This document shows, piece by piece, positions 9,653-17,601 of a stretch of 64,000 nucleotides of DNA. A program made the translations under genes and the position numbers. The number at the start of each line of letters is the position of its first letter. Within the stretch, counting starts at the first letter, position 1. Under the pieces are notes generated by a model. It saw nothing but the letters and a program-made list of their open reading frames with translations. It was not told the DNA's origin and made no database searches. The DNA is from JACDAN01 sp963802375 (GTDB lineage Bacteria > Actinomycetota > Thermoleophilia > Gaiellales > Gaiellaceae): NCBI GenBank assembly GCA_963802375.1, contig CAWDIJ010000009.1:124001-188000 (forward strand). Reading direction: 5' to 3'.

Positions 9653-10983
9653 CGAAGCGAGGCGAACGCCCGGAAGAGCTCTTTGGCCGCCTCGACCGCG
9701 AGCGGGATGTGGTCGACGCGGAGGCGCTCGTTCGGCGAGTGGATGTTGCCGTCGGGCAGGTCGAAGCCGGTCAGCACGGTCGGGATTCCCTTGGCCTCCA
9801 ACGCGGGGAGGATCGGCAGCGTCCCGCCGACGCGGATCAGCAGCGGCCTCGTCCCGACCACCCGTTCGAACGCGTCGAGCGAAAGCTGGATCGCCGGCGC
9901 GTCGGGCGGCACCAGCCCCGCAGGCGCTGACGACCAGCGCTCCACCTCCACGTCCGCGCCATCGGGAGCCGCCTCTCGGATGAGCCGCTCCATCACCGGA
10001 TAGATCTCATCCGGATCCTGACCGGGCGCCAGCCGGATCGAGACGTTGGCCTCGGCGGCCACCGGGAGCACCGTCTTCTGGAGCAGAGGCTCGCCGCCGA
10101 TGACGCCGTTCACGGTAACCGCGGGGTGCGCCCACGTTCGAAGGTAGAAGTCCTCGGCCGCCCGATCGTCGGCTGGTCGCCCCCCACCCTCCTCGAGCAC
10201 CTGCGACCCGGCATCGAGCTCCTTCCACGCGGCGAGCTCTTCCTCGGACGGCACTACGCTCCCCACGCGCAACGGCTCGGGCGGCAGGCCGTCCGCGCCG
10301 GGCAGAACCCCGCTCAGCGCCTGCATCAGAGCGTCCGTCGAGCTGAGCGCCGCCCCGCCGAACACGCCGGAATGAAGATCCCGCTCCCCGGTCCGCACGC
10401 GAACATGGAGGTAGACGAGGCCGCGCGTCCCCGTGTGCATCACCGGCGCGCCGGGTCGGAGCATCGCCGCATCGAAGACCACGGCAGCGTCCGCGCCGCG
10501 CTCGTCCGCATCGATGAAGGCCACGACCTGGTGGCCGCCGGTCTCCTCCTCGCCGTCGCAGACGAACCGGACGTTCACGGGGAGCTCGTCGGCCGCGTTC
10601 AGCTCCTCCGTCGCCTTCAGCAGCGCCCAGAGCTGCCCCTTGTCGTCGGCGACCCCGCGCGCGTAGAGCCAGCCGTCCCGCACCTCCGGCTCGAACGGGC
10701 TCGTCTCCCAGTCGTCGGCCGGGCCGGGCGGCTGGACGTCGAAGTGGCCGTAGCAGAGGACGGTCGGAGCGTCGCCACCCGAGGAGGCCGGCACCTCGCC
10801 GACGACGAGCGGAAAGGTCTCCGTCTCGACGAGCTCCGCCTCGCCGCCGGCCCGACGCACGGACTCGGCGACCCACTCGGCGGCCCGCCGCACATCGTCT
10901 TTGTGCGCGGAGTCGGCGCTGATCGAGGGGATACGAAGGAGCTCCGAGAGCTCCTCCATCCAGGCTGGATTCAGCTCGGCCAC
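9649..10983 (-). CDS. M20 family dipeptidase/metallopeptidase
   Basis: The 444-residue protein matches the M20 dipeptidase group in length. The first zinc site is CYGHFDVQPPGP (His plus Asp) near residue 80, with the catalytic and bridging acids in CDGEEETGG near 140. The dimerisation lid begins near residue 190 with the YLHVRVRTGERDLHSGVFGG segment typical of carnosinase-like members. It probably hydrolyses dipeptides in the cytoplasm, since no signal peptide is visible. Translation starts at GTG. The gene is convergent with the amidohydrolase and precedes the sigma factor gene on the same strand. Confidence 0.9.
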   Translation of the reverse strand: MAELNPAWMEELSELLRIPSISADSAHKDDVRRAAEWVAESVRRAGGEAELVETETFPLVVGEVPASSGGDAPTVLCYGHFDVQPPGPADDWETSPFEPEVRDGWLYARGVADDKGQLWALLKATEELNAADELPVNVRFVCDGEEETGGHQVVAFIDADERGADAAVVFDAAMLRPGAPVMHTGTRGLVYLHVRVRTGERDLHSGVFGGAALSSTDALMQALSGVLPGADGLPPEPLRVGSVVPSEEELAAWKELDAGSQVLEEGGGRPADDRAAEDFYLRTWAHPAVTVNGVIGGEPLLQKTVLPVAAEANVSIRLAPGQDPDEIYPVMERLIREAAPDGADVEVERWSSAPAGLVPPDAPAIQLSLDAFERVVGTRPLLIRVGGTLPILPALEAKGIPTVLTGFDLPDGNIHSPNERLRVDHIPLAVEAAKELFRAFASLR

Positions 10984-11002
10984 GGGCGGCCGAGTCTAAG
11001 CG

Positions 11003-12109
11003 CTATGCAACCCTGAGCTTCTGGGAATCCGCGAGCGCGCGGAGCTTCTTCAGACTCTGGTTCTCGATCTGCCGAATCCGCTCGCGCGTGACCTGGAACG
11101 TCCGCCCGACCTCGTCCAGCGTCCGCGGCTGCTCGCCGTTCAGGCCGTACCTGAGCTCGAGCACCCGCCGCTCGCGGTCGGAGAGCGTCCCGAGGATCTT
11201 CACGAGCGCCTCCTTGCGGAGGATGTCCTCGGCGACGTCTTCGGGCTGCGGCGCCAGCTCGTCGGTGATGAAGTGCCCGAACTCGGACTCCTCGTCGTCG
11301 CCGACCGGCTTCTCGAGCGAGACCGGCGTCTGCGCGCTCCGCCGAATCTGGTCGACCTCGTCGATCGTGAGGTCGAGCTCGTGCGCGATCTCCTGTGAGC
11401 TGGGCTCCCGACCGCGCTCGGCCCTCAGCTTCCGCTCGGTGCGGAGGATCTTGTTCAGCTTCTCGACCACGTGGACGGGCATGCGGATCGTCCGCGCCTT
11501 GTCGGCGAGCGCTCGCGCAACCGCCTGCCGGATCCACCAGGTGGCGTACGTCGAGAACTTGAAGCCCTTGCGGTGGTCGAACTTCTCGGCCGCGCGCACC
11601 AGGCCGATCGTCCCCTCCTGGATCAGGTCGAGGAACGGCAGCCCCTGGTTCCGATAGCGCTTGGCGATCGAGACGACGAGCCGGAGGTTCGCCTCGACCA
11701 TCTCCTGCTTCGCGCGATTGTCGCCGCGCTCGATCCGCTTCGCCAGCTCGATCTCCTGCGCCGCAGTCAGCAGGTCGACCTTGCCGATGTCCTTGAGGAA
11801 CAGTTGAAGCGCCTCGGTCGAGACCTCGCGCTGGTCGGCCTTCGCCTCGACCGGCTCCACGACCTCGATCTGCAGCTCCTCGAGCTTGCTGTGCAGCTCG
11901 TCGACCTGCTGCGGCTCCAAGTCGAGCTCGTCGATCGCGACGGCGAGCTCGTCGGACGCCAGCTGCCCCGACTCCTGGGCGCTTGCGATCAGCGCCTCGA
12001 AGGTCGCCTCGGCCGGAACTGCTGCCGTCTGGCCCACGGTTGCCGCCTGCTCCACCGCTTCCCCTCTCTTGTCCGCTCTGTGCTTACCCCTGTAAACCTG
12101 GTCGGACAT
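11003..12109 (-). CDS. RNA polymerase sigma-70 factor, RpoD/SigA type
   Basis: A 368-residue sigma factor. After an acidic N-terminal segment come region 1.2 (LFLKDIGKVDLLTAAQEIEL), region 2 with the polymerase-binding and -10 recognition helices (FLDLIQEGTIGLVRAAEKFD, FKFSTYATWWIRQAV), region 3 and a region 4 helix-turn-helix (TLDEVGRTFQVTRERIRQIE). Completeness of regions 1.2 to 4 fits a primary or close principal-like sigma. The length is shorter than many RpoD proteins because the acidic region 1.1 is short. I chose ATG 12109, preceded by GGAAGGA at a good spacing; open frame upstream of it has no family similarity. A 12-base palindrome GGCCGATCGGCC (12146-12157) lies in its leader. Confidence 0.92.
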   Translation of the reverse strand: MSDQVYRGKHRADKRGEAVEQAATVGQTAAVPAEATFEALIASAQESGQLASDELAVAIDELDLEPQQVDELHSKLEELQIEVVEPVEAKADQREVSTEALQLFLKDIGKVDLLTAAQEIELAKRIERGDNRAKQEMVEANLRLVVSIAKRYRNQGLPFLDLIQEGTIGLVRAAEKFDHRKGFKFSTYATWWIRQAVARALADKARTIRMPVHVVEKLNKILRTERKLRAERGREPSSQEIAHELDLTIDEVDQIRRSAQTPVSLEKPVGDDEESEFGHFITDELAPQPEDVAEDILRKEALVKILGTLSDRERRVLELRYGLNGEQPRTLDEVGRTFQVTRERIRQIENQSLKKLRALADSQKLRVA

Positions 12110-12200
12110 GGCGCATCCTTCCAAAGGACCTTCTGTACCGCCATAGGCCGATCGGCCCATCTTGCGGTTCGTCGGTCCTAGTGTCGATCGTGTTCTGCAT

Positions 12201-13142
12201 TCACTCAAGACGGTCGAGAAGCCGTTTTGCTTCCGTCGCATGCGGCTCTCCGAGCCGGGTTGCGCGCCGTAGCTGGCGCTTGGCCTCGTCCACGTCCCCC
12301 AGCCACAGGAGCATCAGGCCAAGGTGGAAGCGGACCGTGCCTGCGCGGGGGAAACGCCTGGTGAGCGGGCCCATGCGGGAGAACGCGCGTTCGGGATGGT
12401 CTTTCTCGAAGCGGCCGATCGCGTCGGCGACGAGTGCGTCGACGTCGTTCGGCGCGAGCCTCGCGGCGGCGGAGAACTCGCGGCGCGCCGAGATCGGGCG
12501 CTCGACGCGCTGGAGCGCCACCCCATAGAAGAGCTTGGCCCGGGGATCGGGCCGCCGGGCCCTCCTCCGAAGCGCGACGAGCTGCTCGGGCGCGTCGAGC
12601 GCGCGAACCTCGGGCGGCCCCGGAAAGCCGGGAACGAAGCTCGGAAGCCCCGGCGGGGCGCGGCGGAAGAGGAGATCCGCCGCCCGGACTGCGAAAGCCG
12701 TGTCCGGCGCCCGCGTGCGCGTCGTCCGCCACGCCTCGACTGCGCCGGCCGTGTCGCCGCTCCAGTACCGAGCGAGGCCGAGGTGGAACAGCACAGGGCC
12801 GCTCCGGGGATGGAGCGTCGCAAGCTCCTCGAGGCGCGCCAAGGTCCCGTCGGGCCAGGACGAGATCGCCTCTCCGGCCTCCGCCTGGAGGGAGCGTCCG
12901 CGGGCGAACTCGACCCTGGCTCCCGCGAGGTCGCCGTGGGAGTGCAGGCCGGCCGCGCGCCGGAGGCGCCGTGCGTCCGGATCCGTACGCACGCCGAGGT
13001 CGACGAGGACCGGCGGGTTCCCTTCCGGGCGCGCCGCCTCGGAATCGTCGTCTCGGCCGAAGTACGCCGCACCTGCGGCGACGCCGACTGCCGCCGCGAC
13101 GGCGACGGCGACGACCAGGATCACGCGGAAACGGCGGGACAT
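12201..13142 (-). CDS. Membrane-anchored tetratricopeptide (TPR) protein
   Basis: The 313-residue product opens with basic residues and one hydrophobic helix (residues 5-28, VILVVAVAVAAAVGVAAGAA), so it is probably anchored in the membrane with the rest outside. The remainder is Ala/Arg-rich helical repeats, for example LFHLGLARYWSGDTAGAVEAW and FHLGLMLLWLGDVDEAKRQL, which follow the TPR pattern of small, Ala and Gly positions. TPR domains bind partner proteins, and the partner is unknown. It lies about 90 bases upstream of the sigma factor on the same strand and is divergent from the moeZ gene, with a palindrome-rich gap. Confidence 0.72.
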   Translation of the reverse strand: MSRRFRVILVVAVAVAAAVGVAAGAAYFGRDDDSEAARPEGNPPVLVDLGVRTDPDARRLRRAAGLHSHGDLAGARVEFARGRSLQAEAGEAISSWPDGTLARLEELATLHPRSGPVLFHLGLARYWSGDTAGAVEAWRTTRTRAPDTAFAVRAADLLFRRAPPGLPSFVPGFPGPPEVRALDAPEQLVALRRRARRPDPRAKLFYGVALQRVERPISARREFSAAARLAPNDVDALVADAIGRFEKDHPERAFSRMGPLTRRFPRAGTVRFHLGLMLLWLGDVDEAKRQLRRATRLGEPHATEAKRLLDRLE

Positions 13143-13166
13143 CGGGGCACCACGGTAGCCCCACGA

Positions 13167-13225
13167 GGCGCCGACTCGCCGGCGCCGCAACAGCGCGCCG
13201 CGGCGGCTCGGCCGTCGCGGCGCGC
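13167..13225. repeat. Two GC-rich inverted repeats in a divergent promoter region
   Basis: The 109-base gap between the divergent TPR and moeZ genes contains GGCGCCG/CGGCGCC (13167-13173 and 13180-13186) and GCGCGCCGCG/CGCGGCGCGC (13193-13202 and 13216-13225). Both are perfect. Their position suggests operators or transcript hairpins for one or both genes, in the same style as the palindrome cluster at 4760-4911. Confidence 0.6.
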
Positions 13226-13251
13226 CGGCTTCGCGCGGCTATCCTCAACGC

Positions 13252-14640
13252 ATGTCGACAACGGTCCGGGAGGTCGGCCCGCGCGAGGCTCGCGAGGCGG
13301 ACGCGCTGCTCGTCGACGTCCGAAGCGACGAGGAGCGGAAGGTCGCCCACATCCCCGGCTCTCTCCACGTCCCGATGTCCCAGCTCGAGACGAGGCTGCC
13401 GGAGCTCGTGCCCGACCGAAGCCGCTCGATCATCACGTATTGCGCAGTCGGCGCCCGCTCGCTGCGAGCACTGCCGACTCTCGACGCGCTCGGCTACGAG
13501 GAGTCGATCTCGATGACGGGCGGGATCGTCGCCTGGCGTGAGCTCGGCTTCCCGGTCGAGTCCGAAAGCCGCCTGGAGGAGGACAAGCGGGAGCGGTACA
13601 GCCGCCATCTGCTGATCCCGGAGGTCGGCGAGGAGGGGCAGCAACGCCTGCTCGAGACAAGCATCCTGCTGATCGGCGCAGGCGGGCTCGGCTCGCCGTC
13701 CGCGCTCTACCTCGCGGCTGCGGGTGTCGGCCGGATCGGAATCGTCGACGACGACGTGGTCGACTCCTCGAACCTGCAGCGCCAGGTGCTGCACTCGACT
13801 GCCGGCCTCGGCGAGCTCAAGGCGCGCTCCGCCAGGAAGGCGCTGGAGGAGCTCAACCCGGACGTCGAGGTCGTCACCTACGAGGAGCGACTGACCTCGG
13901 CGAACGTCGACAGGATCCTCTCGGGCGGCTGGGACCTGATCGTCGACGGCGCCGACAACTTCCCCACGCGCTACCTCCTGAACGACGCGTCGGTCTGGCA
14001 CGACATCCCCGTCGTCCACGGCTCGATCTTCCGCTTCGAGGGCCAGGTGACCGTGTTCAAGCCGCACGACGGGCCGTGCTACCGGTGCCTCTTCCCGCAG
14101 CCACCGCCGCCGGAGCTGGCGCCGAGCTGCGCCGAGGGCGGCGTGCTCGGCGTGCTGCCGGGCGTGATCGGCTCACTCCAGGCGAACGAGGCGCTGAAGC
14201 TCGCGCTCGGGATCGGCGAGCCCGCGATCGGGCGACTGCTGCTCTTCGACGCGCTCGCCGCGCGGCTGGACGAGGTGCAGGTCCGGCGCGACCCGGACTG
14301 CCCGGTCTGCGGCGACAACCCGACGATCACCGACGTACATCGACTACGTCGAGTTCTGCCAGGGACGATGAGCACGGTTCGCATCCCTCCCACCCTCCGG
14401 GCGGAAACCGGCGGCGAATCATCGGTTCCGGCCAGCGGCGCAACCGTCCGCGAGCTCCTCGATGACCTGACCGGCCGTTTCCCGGCACTTCGCGCGCGGA
14501 TCTATCCAGAGGGTGAGCTGGCGCGCTTCGTGAACGTCTACGTCGAGGGCGAGGACGTCCGGACCCGAGACGGCCTCGACACCGAGGTCTCCGACAGCTC
14601 GACAGTGATCCTGCTACCGGCCATGGCCGGTGGCTGTTAA
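13252..14640 (+). CDS. Rhodanese-E1 (MoeZ/MoeB-type) sulfurtransferase, read through into CysO by an apparent frameshift
   Basis: As read, this is one 462-residue frame with three parts. Residues 5-105 are a rhodanese domain with the persulfide cysteine in TYCAVGARS. Residues 115-360 are a ThiF/MoeB-like adenylating domain with LLIGAGGLGSPSALY (ATP site) and zinc cysteines in CYRCLF and CPVCGDNP. Residues 373-462 are CysO. Normally the E1 adenylates the C-terminal glycine of CysO and the rhodanese delivers sulfur to it. Near 14335 one extra base seems present: shifted by one, the sequence reads YIDYVEFCQGR and then TGA at 14369-14371, which is the usual E1 ending and would overlap the CysO ATG as ATGA. 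The rhodanese is N-terminal here, whereas mycobacterial MoeZ has it at the C-terminus. Confidence 0.82.
   Translation: MSTTVREVGPREAREADALLVDVRSDEERKVAHIPGSLHVPMSQLETRLPELVPDRSRSIITYCAVGARSLRALPTLDALGYEESISMTGGIVAWRELGFPVESESRLEEDKRERYSRHLLIPEVGEEGQQRLLETSILLIGAGGLGSPSALYLAAAGVGRIGIVDDDVVDSSNLQRQVLHSTAGLGELKARSARKALEELNPDVEVVTYEERLTSANVDRILSGGWDLIVDGADNFPTRYLLNDASVWHDIPVVHGSIFRFEGQVTVFKPHDGPCYRCLFPQPPPPELAPSCAEGGVLGVLPGVIGSLQANEALKLALGIGEPAIGRLLLFDALAARLDEVQVRRDPDCPVCGDNPTITDVHRLRRVLPGTMSTVRIPPTLRAETGGESSVPASGATVRELLDDLTGRFPALRARIYPEGELARFVNVYVEGEDVRTRDGLDTEVSDSSTVILLPAMAGGC
14368..14640 (+). CDS. cysO: Sulfur-carrier protein CysO (ThiS/MoaD-like)
   Basis: A 90-residue ubiquitin-fold protein closely resembling actinobacterial CysO: MSTVRIPPTLRAETGG at the start, RFVNVYVEGEDVR in the middle and LLPAMAGGC at the end. 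CysO carries sulfide as a C-terminal thiocarboxylate for cysteine synthesis by CysM. The ATG at 14368 follows AGGGA at short spacing and would overlap the TGA of the unshifted E1 frame, so it is probably made as a separate protein. The C-terminus is Gly-Gly-Cys, one residue beyond the usual Gly-Gly, so it probably must be trimmed before thiocarboxylation. The last codons overlap the GTG start of cysM by 11 bases. Confidence 0.8.
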   Translation: MSTVRIPPTLRAETGGESSVPASGATVRELLDDLTGRFPALRARIYPEGELARFVNVYVEGEDVRTRDGLDTEVSDSSTVILLPAMAGGC

Positions 14641-15559
14641 GAGCGTCCTTGAGCTCGTCGGGAACACGCCGCTCGTCGAGCTGACGCGACTCTCGCCGAA
14701 GCCGGGCGTCACGCTCTACGCGAAGCTCGAGGGGCAGAACCCGACGGGTTCGATCAAGGATCGGGTCGCGAAGGCGATGATCGAGGCGGCGGAGGCCTCG
14801 GGCGACCTCCGCCCGGGCAGGGAGCTGCTCGAGCCGACGAGCGGAAACACCGGCATCTCGCTCGCGATGGTGGCGCGCGTGAAGGGCTACCGCCTCACAT
14901 GTGTCGTCCCCGAGAACGTGACCGAAGAGCGGCTGAGGCTGCTCCGGCTGTTCGGGGCTGAGGTCATCCTCTCTCCGGGCGCGGAAGGCTCGAACGGCGC
15001 GGTCCGGATGGCACTGGCGCTGGGCGAGCGGGAGCCGCGCTACTTCCTCCCGTTCCAGTACGGCAACGACGCGAACCCGCGGGCGCACTACGAGACCACA
15101 GGGGCCGAGATCGCCGGGGAGCTGGAGCGTGTCGACGCGGTGGTCGCGGGGCTCGGGACGGGCGGGACGCTCATGGGCGTCGGCCGCCGGCTGCGTGAGA
15201 CGTTCCCGGAGGTCGTCGTCGCGGCGGCGGAGCCGCTGCCCGGCGATCCCGTCCTCGGCCTGCGCTCGCTCGAAGACGGCTACGTCCCGCCGATCCTCGA
15301 CGTTGAGCAGCTCGACCGGAAGATCCTCGTCTCCAACGCCGACGCGGTCGCCGGGATGCGGGCACTGCTCGAGCGCGAGGCGATCTTCGCCGGCGTGTCG
15401 TCCGGCGCCGTCCTCCACGTCGCCCGGGTCGTGGCCGAGCATCTCGACGAAGGTGTCGTCGTCGCCGTCCTCGCCGACGCCGGCTGGAAGTACCTTTCGG
15501 CGCCCCTCTGGGAGGCCGAGGACGTGGAGCAGGCGATGGAGCACTCGATCTGGTGGTAG
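14630..15559 (+). CDS. cysM: Cysteine synthase CysM (O-phosphoserine/O-acetylserine sulfhydrylase)
   Basis: A 309-residue fold-type II PLP enzyme. The Schiff-base lysine is in NPTGSIKDR near residue 44, the phosphate-binding loops are TSGNTGIS near 74 and GLGTGGTLMG near 178, and the C-terminal SSGAVLH completes the site. In mycobacteria the CysM beside CysO accepts O-phosphoserine and takes sulfur from the CysO thiocarboxylate, giving a CysO-cysteine adduct. The tight context cysO-cysM-mec supports that CysO-dependent role over the sulfide-dependent one. The start is GTG 14630, inside the last codons of cysO, which implies translational coupling. Confidence 0.93.
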   Translation: MAVKSVLELVGNTPLVELTRLSPKPGVTLYAKLEGQNPTGSIKDRVAKAMIEAAEASGDLRPGRELLEPTSGNTGISLAMVARVKGYRLTCVVPENVTEERLRLLRLFGAEVILSPGAEGSNGAVRMALALGEREPRYFLPFQYGNDANPRAHYETTGAEIAGELERVDAVVAGLGTGGTLMGVGRRLRETFPEVVVAAAEPLPGDPVLGLRSLEDGYVPPILDVEQLDRKILVSNADAVAGMRALLEREAIFAGVSSGAVLHVARVVAEHLDEGVVVAVLADAGWKYLSAPLWEAEDVEQAMEHSIWW

Positions 15560-15927
15560 TCCCCGCCGCGATCCGCGCCGAGCTCCTCGCGCACGCGCAG
15601 GAGGAGGCGCCGAACGAGGCCTGCGGGCTGGTCGCGTTCCGTGAGGGAGTGGCCGAGCGCTACCTCCCGGCCGAGAACGCGCTGGAGAGCCCGTACCGCT
15701 TCGAGCTGCGCCCGCGCGACCCCACCGACTTCTTCCTCGAGGACGAGGGTTACGAGCTCGCCGTCTTCCACTCGCACCCTCGTAGCGAGCCCCGCCCCTC
15801 CCGCACCGACGTGGAGAACATCGGGCTCTGGGAGGGCCGTCCGTACCTGATCCTCCGCGCGGACACGGGCGAGCTCGCGGGCTGGCGGATCACTCGGTCG
15901 GGCGTCGAGCCGCTCGAAGTCGCTTAG
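15553..15927 (+). CDS. mec: JAMM/MPN metalloprotease, Mec family
   Basis: A 124-residue Mov34/MPN-domain protein. The zinc motif is complete: a conserved Glu in APNEACGLVAF near residue 23, then FHSHPRSEPRPSRTD near 74-88, which supplies the two His and the Asp. In Mycobacterium tuberculosis, Mec hydrolyses the CysO-cysteine adduct to release cysteine, and the location directly after cysM predicts the same job. Because CysO here ends in Gly-Gly-Cys, Mec may also remove the last Cys to expose the diglycine, as the JAMM protease QbsD does for QbsE. The start is GTG, overlapping cysM by 7 bases. Confidence 0.88.
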   Translation: MVVPAAIRAELLAHAQEEAPNEACGLVAFREGVAERYLPAENALESPYRFELRPRDPTDFFLEDEGYELAVFHSHPRSEPRPSRTDVENIGLWEGRPYLILRADTGELAGWRITRSGVEPLEVA

Positions 15928-15937
15928 GCTCGGCGAC

Positions 15938-17020
15938 ATGCCGTCCGCTGCCGTCGCCGGCGCCGGGATCTTCGGCGCGTCGCTCGCCCGCCGCCTGGCC
16001 CGGGACGGCTGGGACGTCACGCTCTACGAGCGGCACGAGCCGGGTCACGAGCGGGCTGCGTCGGGCGACGAGTCGCGGCTGATTCGCTACTCGCACGGCG
16101 CCGACGCGTGGTACATGCGCTCCGCCTGGCGGGCACGGGAGCTCTGGCGCGAACTGGAAGCTGAGACGGGGCGCGAGCTCTTCCGAGAGTGCGGCGTCGC
16201 CTGGTTCGGCCGTGACCAGAACGGCTGGGAGACGCAGAGCGAGCGGGTTCTGAAGGCCGAGGGGATCCCAGTCGAGCGGCTGGCGCCGGAGGACGGCGCA
16301 CGGCTCTTCCCGAGCTTCGAGCCCGGCGACCTCGAGTTCATCCTCTACGAGCCGAGCGCCGGAATCCTTCGCGCGGCCGACGCGACCCGCGCGATGGTCG
16401 AGTCGGCGCGCCGGGCCGGCGTTCAACTCGTCGACGAGGCGGTGGAGCCCGGACAGGTCGAGGCAGACGTTGTGGTCTGGGCGTGCGGCGCCTGGCTCGC
16501 GTCCCTCTTCCCGGACGTCGTCCCGCTGCACGTCTCCCGGCAGGACCTTTTCTACTTCGAGTGCCCTGAGCCCTGGGACGCAGGCCGGGTGCCGGCCTGG
16601 GTCGACTACGACCGTTCGATCTACGGCGTCGGCCGGATCGGGCACGGATTCAAGATCGCGCCGGACTTCGAGGGCCCGCCGCTCGACCCGGAGAGCGACG
16701 ACCGGACGCCGGACGAGCGCAACGCGGCGATCGCCCGGGCCTACGCGGAGGAGCGGTTCCCTGCACTCGCGGATGCGCCTCTGGCGTTCGCGAAGGCCTG
16801 CCCGTACTCGCTGACGCCCGACACGAACTTCCTCCTGGCGCCGCACCCGGAGCTCGACGGCAACTGGATCTTCGGCGGCGGCTCGGGCCACGGCTTCAAG
16901 CACGGCCCCGCCCTCGCCGAGTACGCGGCGCGGGTGGTCGCGGGCGAGGAAATCCCTGCAGAGCGATTCGGGTTCGGCCCGAGGGACCCTGGGCCGAACC
17001 TCCGAACTGCCGGGACGTAA
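15938..17020 (+). CDS. FAD-dependent oxidoreductase, sarcosine-oxidase/N-methyltryptophan-oxidase-like
   Basis: The 360-residue protein is a DAO-family flavoenzyme with an N-terminal Rossmann fold (AAVAGAGIFGASLARRLA) and the C-terminal FAD contact GGGSGHGFKHGP near residue 310. The segment KACPYSLTPDTNFLL near 285 matches the region of monomeric sarcosine oxidase that contains the cysteine covalently bound to FAD, so a covalent flavin is likely. Such enzymes oxidise N-methylated amino acids to release formaldehyde and hydrogen peroxide. The exact amine is not determinable. It follows mec by 10 bases and may be the last gene of that operon. Confidence 0.85.
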   Translation: MPSAAVAGAGIFGASLARRLARDGWDVTLYERHEPGHERAASGDESRLIRYSHGADAWYMRSAWRARELWRELEAETGRELFRECGVAWFGRDQNGWETQSERVLKAEGIPVERLAPEDGARLFPSFEPGDLEFILYEPSAGILRAADATRAMVESARRAGVQLVDEAVEPGQVEADVVVWACGAWLASLFPDVVPLHVSRQDLFYFECPEPWDAGRVPAWVDYDRSIYGVGRIGHGFKIAPDFEGPPLDPESDDRTPDERNAAIARAYAEERFPALADAPLAFAKACPYSLTPDTNFLLAPHPELDGNWIFGGGSGHGFKHGPALAEYAARVVAGEEIPAERFGFGPRDPGPNLRTAGT

Positions 17021-17033
17021 GCGTGCATGCGGG

Positions 17034-17140
17034 CGCCGCTGGCGGTGCGAGGCCGGAGGGGACAGTGTTCCAACACGGCCCCGGAGAGCATCGTGCCGCC
17101 AGCGGCGTCAGGCGGCCCGCGGAGCCCGGCTTCGCCGGGC
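17034..17140. repeat. Nested inverted repeats and hairpin between convergent genes
   Basis: The 148-base gap between the convergent flavoprotein and cupredoxin genes contains a perfect 12-bp inverted repeat (CGCCGCTGGCGG at 17034-17045, its complement at 17096-17107) that encloses GTGTT/AACAC (17065-17076). Next to it is a 7-bp GC stem with a TTC loop (GCCCGGC/GCCGGGC, 17124-17140). There is no T-run, so it is not a classical terminator, but the position suggests a bidirectional stop signal. Confidence 0.55.
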
Positions 17141-17168
17141 GGGAGCGGGCCACCGGCGCATGTGCGCT

Positions 17169-17540
17169 TTACCTGACGGTGATGAAGCCCTTCATGCCCA
17201 TGCTGCGGTGGGGCGTGCAGTAGTACTCGTAGCGGCCGCGCTTCAGCGTCACGGTCGCCGACCGGGTCCCTGTGAAGCCGAGGCCCGTGATCGTCCTGTT
17301 CCGGATCCCGGGGCCGGTGAGGACGAAGTTGTGCAAGCCGGACCTGTCCGAAACCGTGAACGTGTACTTGCCCGGCTTGAGGCGCGTCACCTTCGTGCGC
17401 CCCTTCTTGACGGTGATCGTGAAGCCGGGTCCCGTGACGCCGGTGAGCTTCGTGGGCGTGGTTGCATCGGTTCCGGCCGGCGCCGCCAGCGGCAGCGCGA
17501 GCGCGGCGAGAATGACGATCGAGATCAGCATCCGTTTCAA
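17169..17540 (-). CDS. Exported cupredoxin (plastocyanin-like copper protein)
   Basis: The 123-residue product has a signal peptide (LISIVILAALALPLAAPAG) and a single small beta-sandwich domain. Type 1 copper ligands are visible: His in SGLHNFVL near residue 71, and Cys, His and Met in YYCTPHRSMGMKG near 107-117. It is therefore likely a periplasmic or surface one-electron carrier. The start is TTG 17540, preceded by GGAGGAG; an ATG three codons downstream is the alternative. Its redox partner is unknown, and the neighbouring membrane protein gives no clue. Confidence 0.85.
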   Translation of the reverse strand: MKRMLISIVILAALALPLAAPAGTDATTPTKLTGVTGPGFTITVKKGRTKVTRLKPGKYTFTVSDRSGLHNFVLTGPGIRNRTITGLGFTGTRSATVTLKRGRYEYYCTPHRSMGMKGFITVR

Positions 17541-17601
17541 TGAGGGCTCCTCCTGTCGAGAGACACTGACTCCTACGGGCGTCGGGCCGTCTCGGATGGG
17601 C

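Noticed and set aside
14368..14640. CysO as a permanent C-terminal domain of MoeZ
   Set aside because: The alternative frame restores the family ending of the E1 and an ATGA joint, so I treat the fusion as probably an indel, though not excluded.
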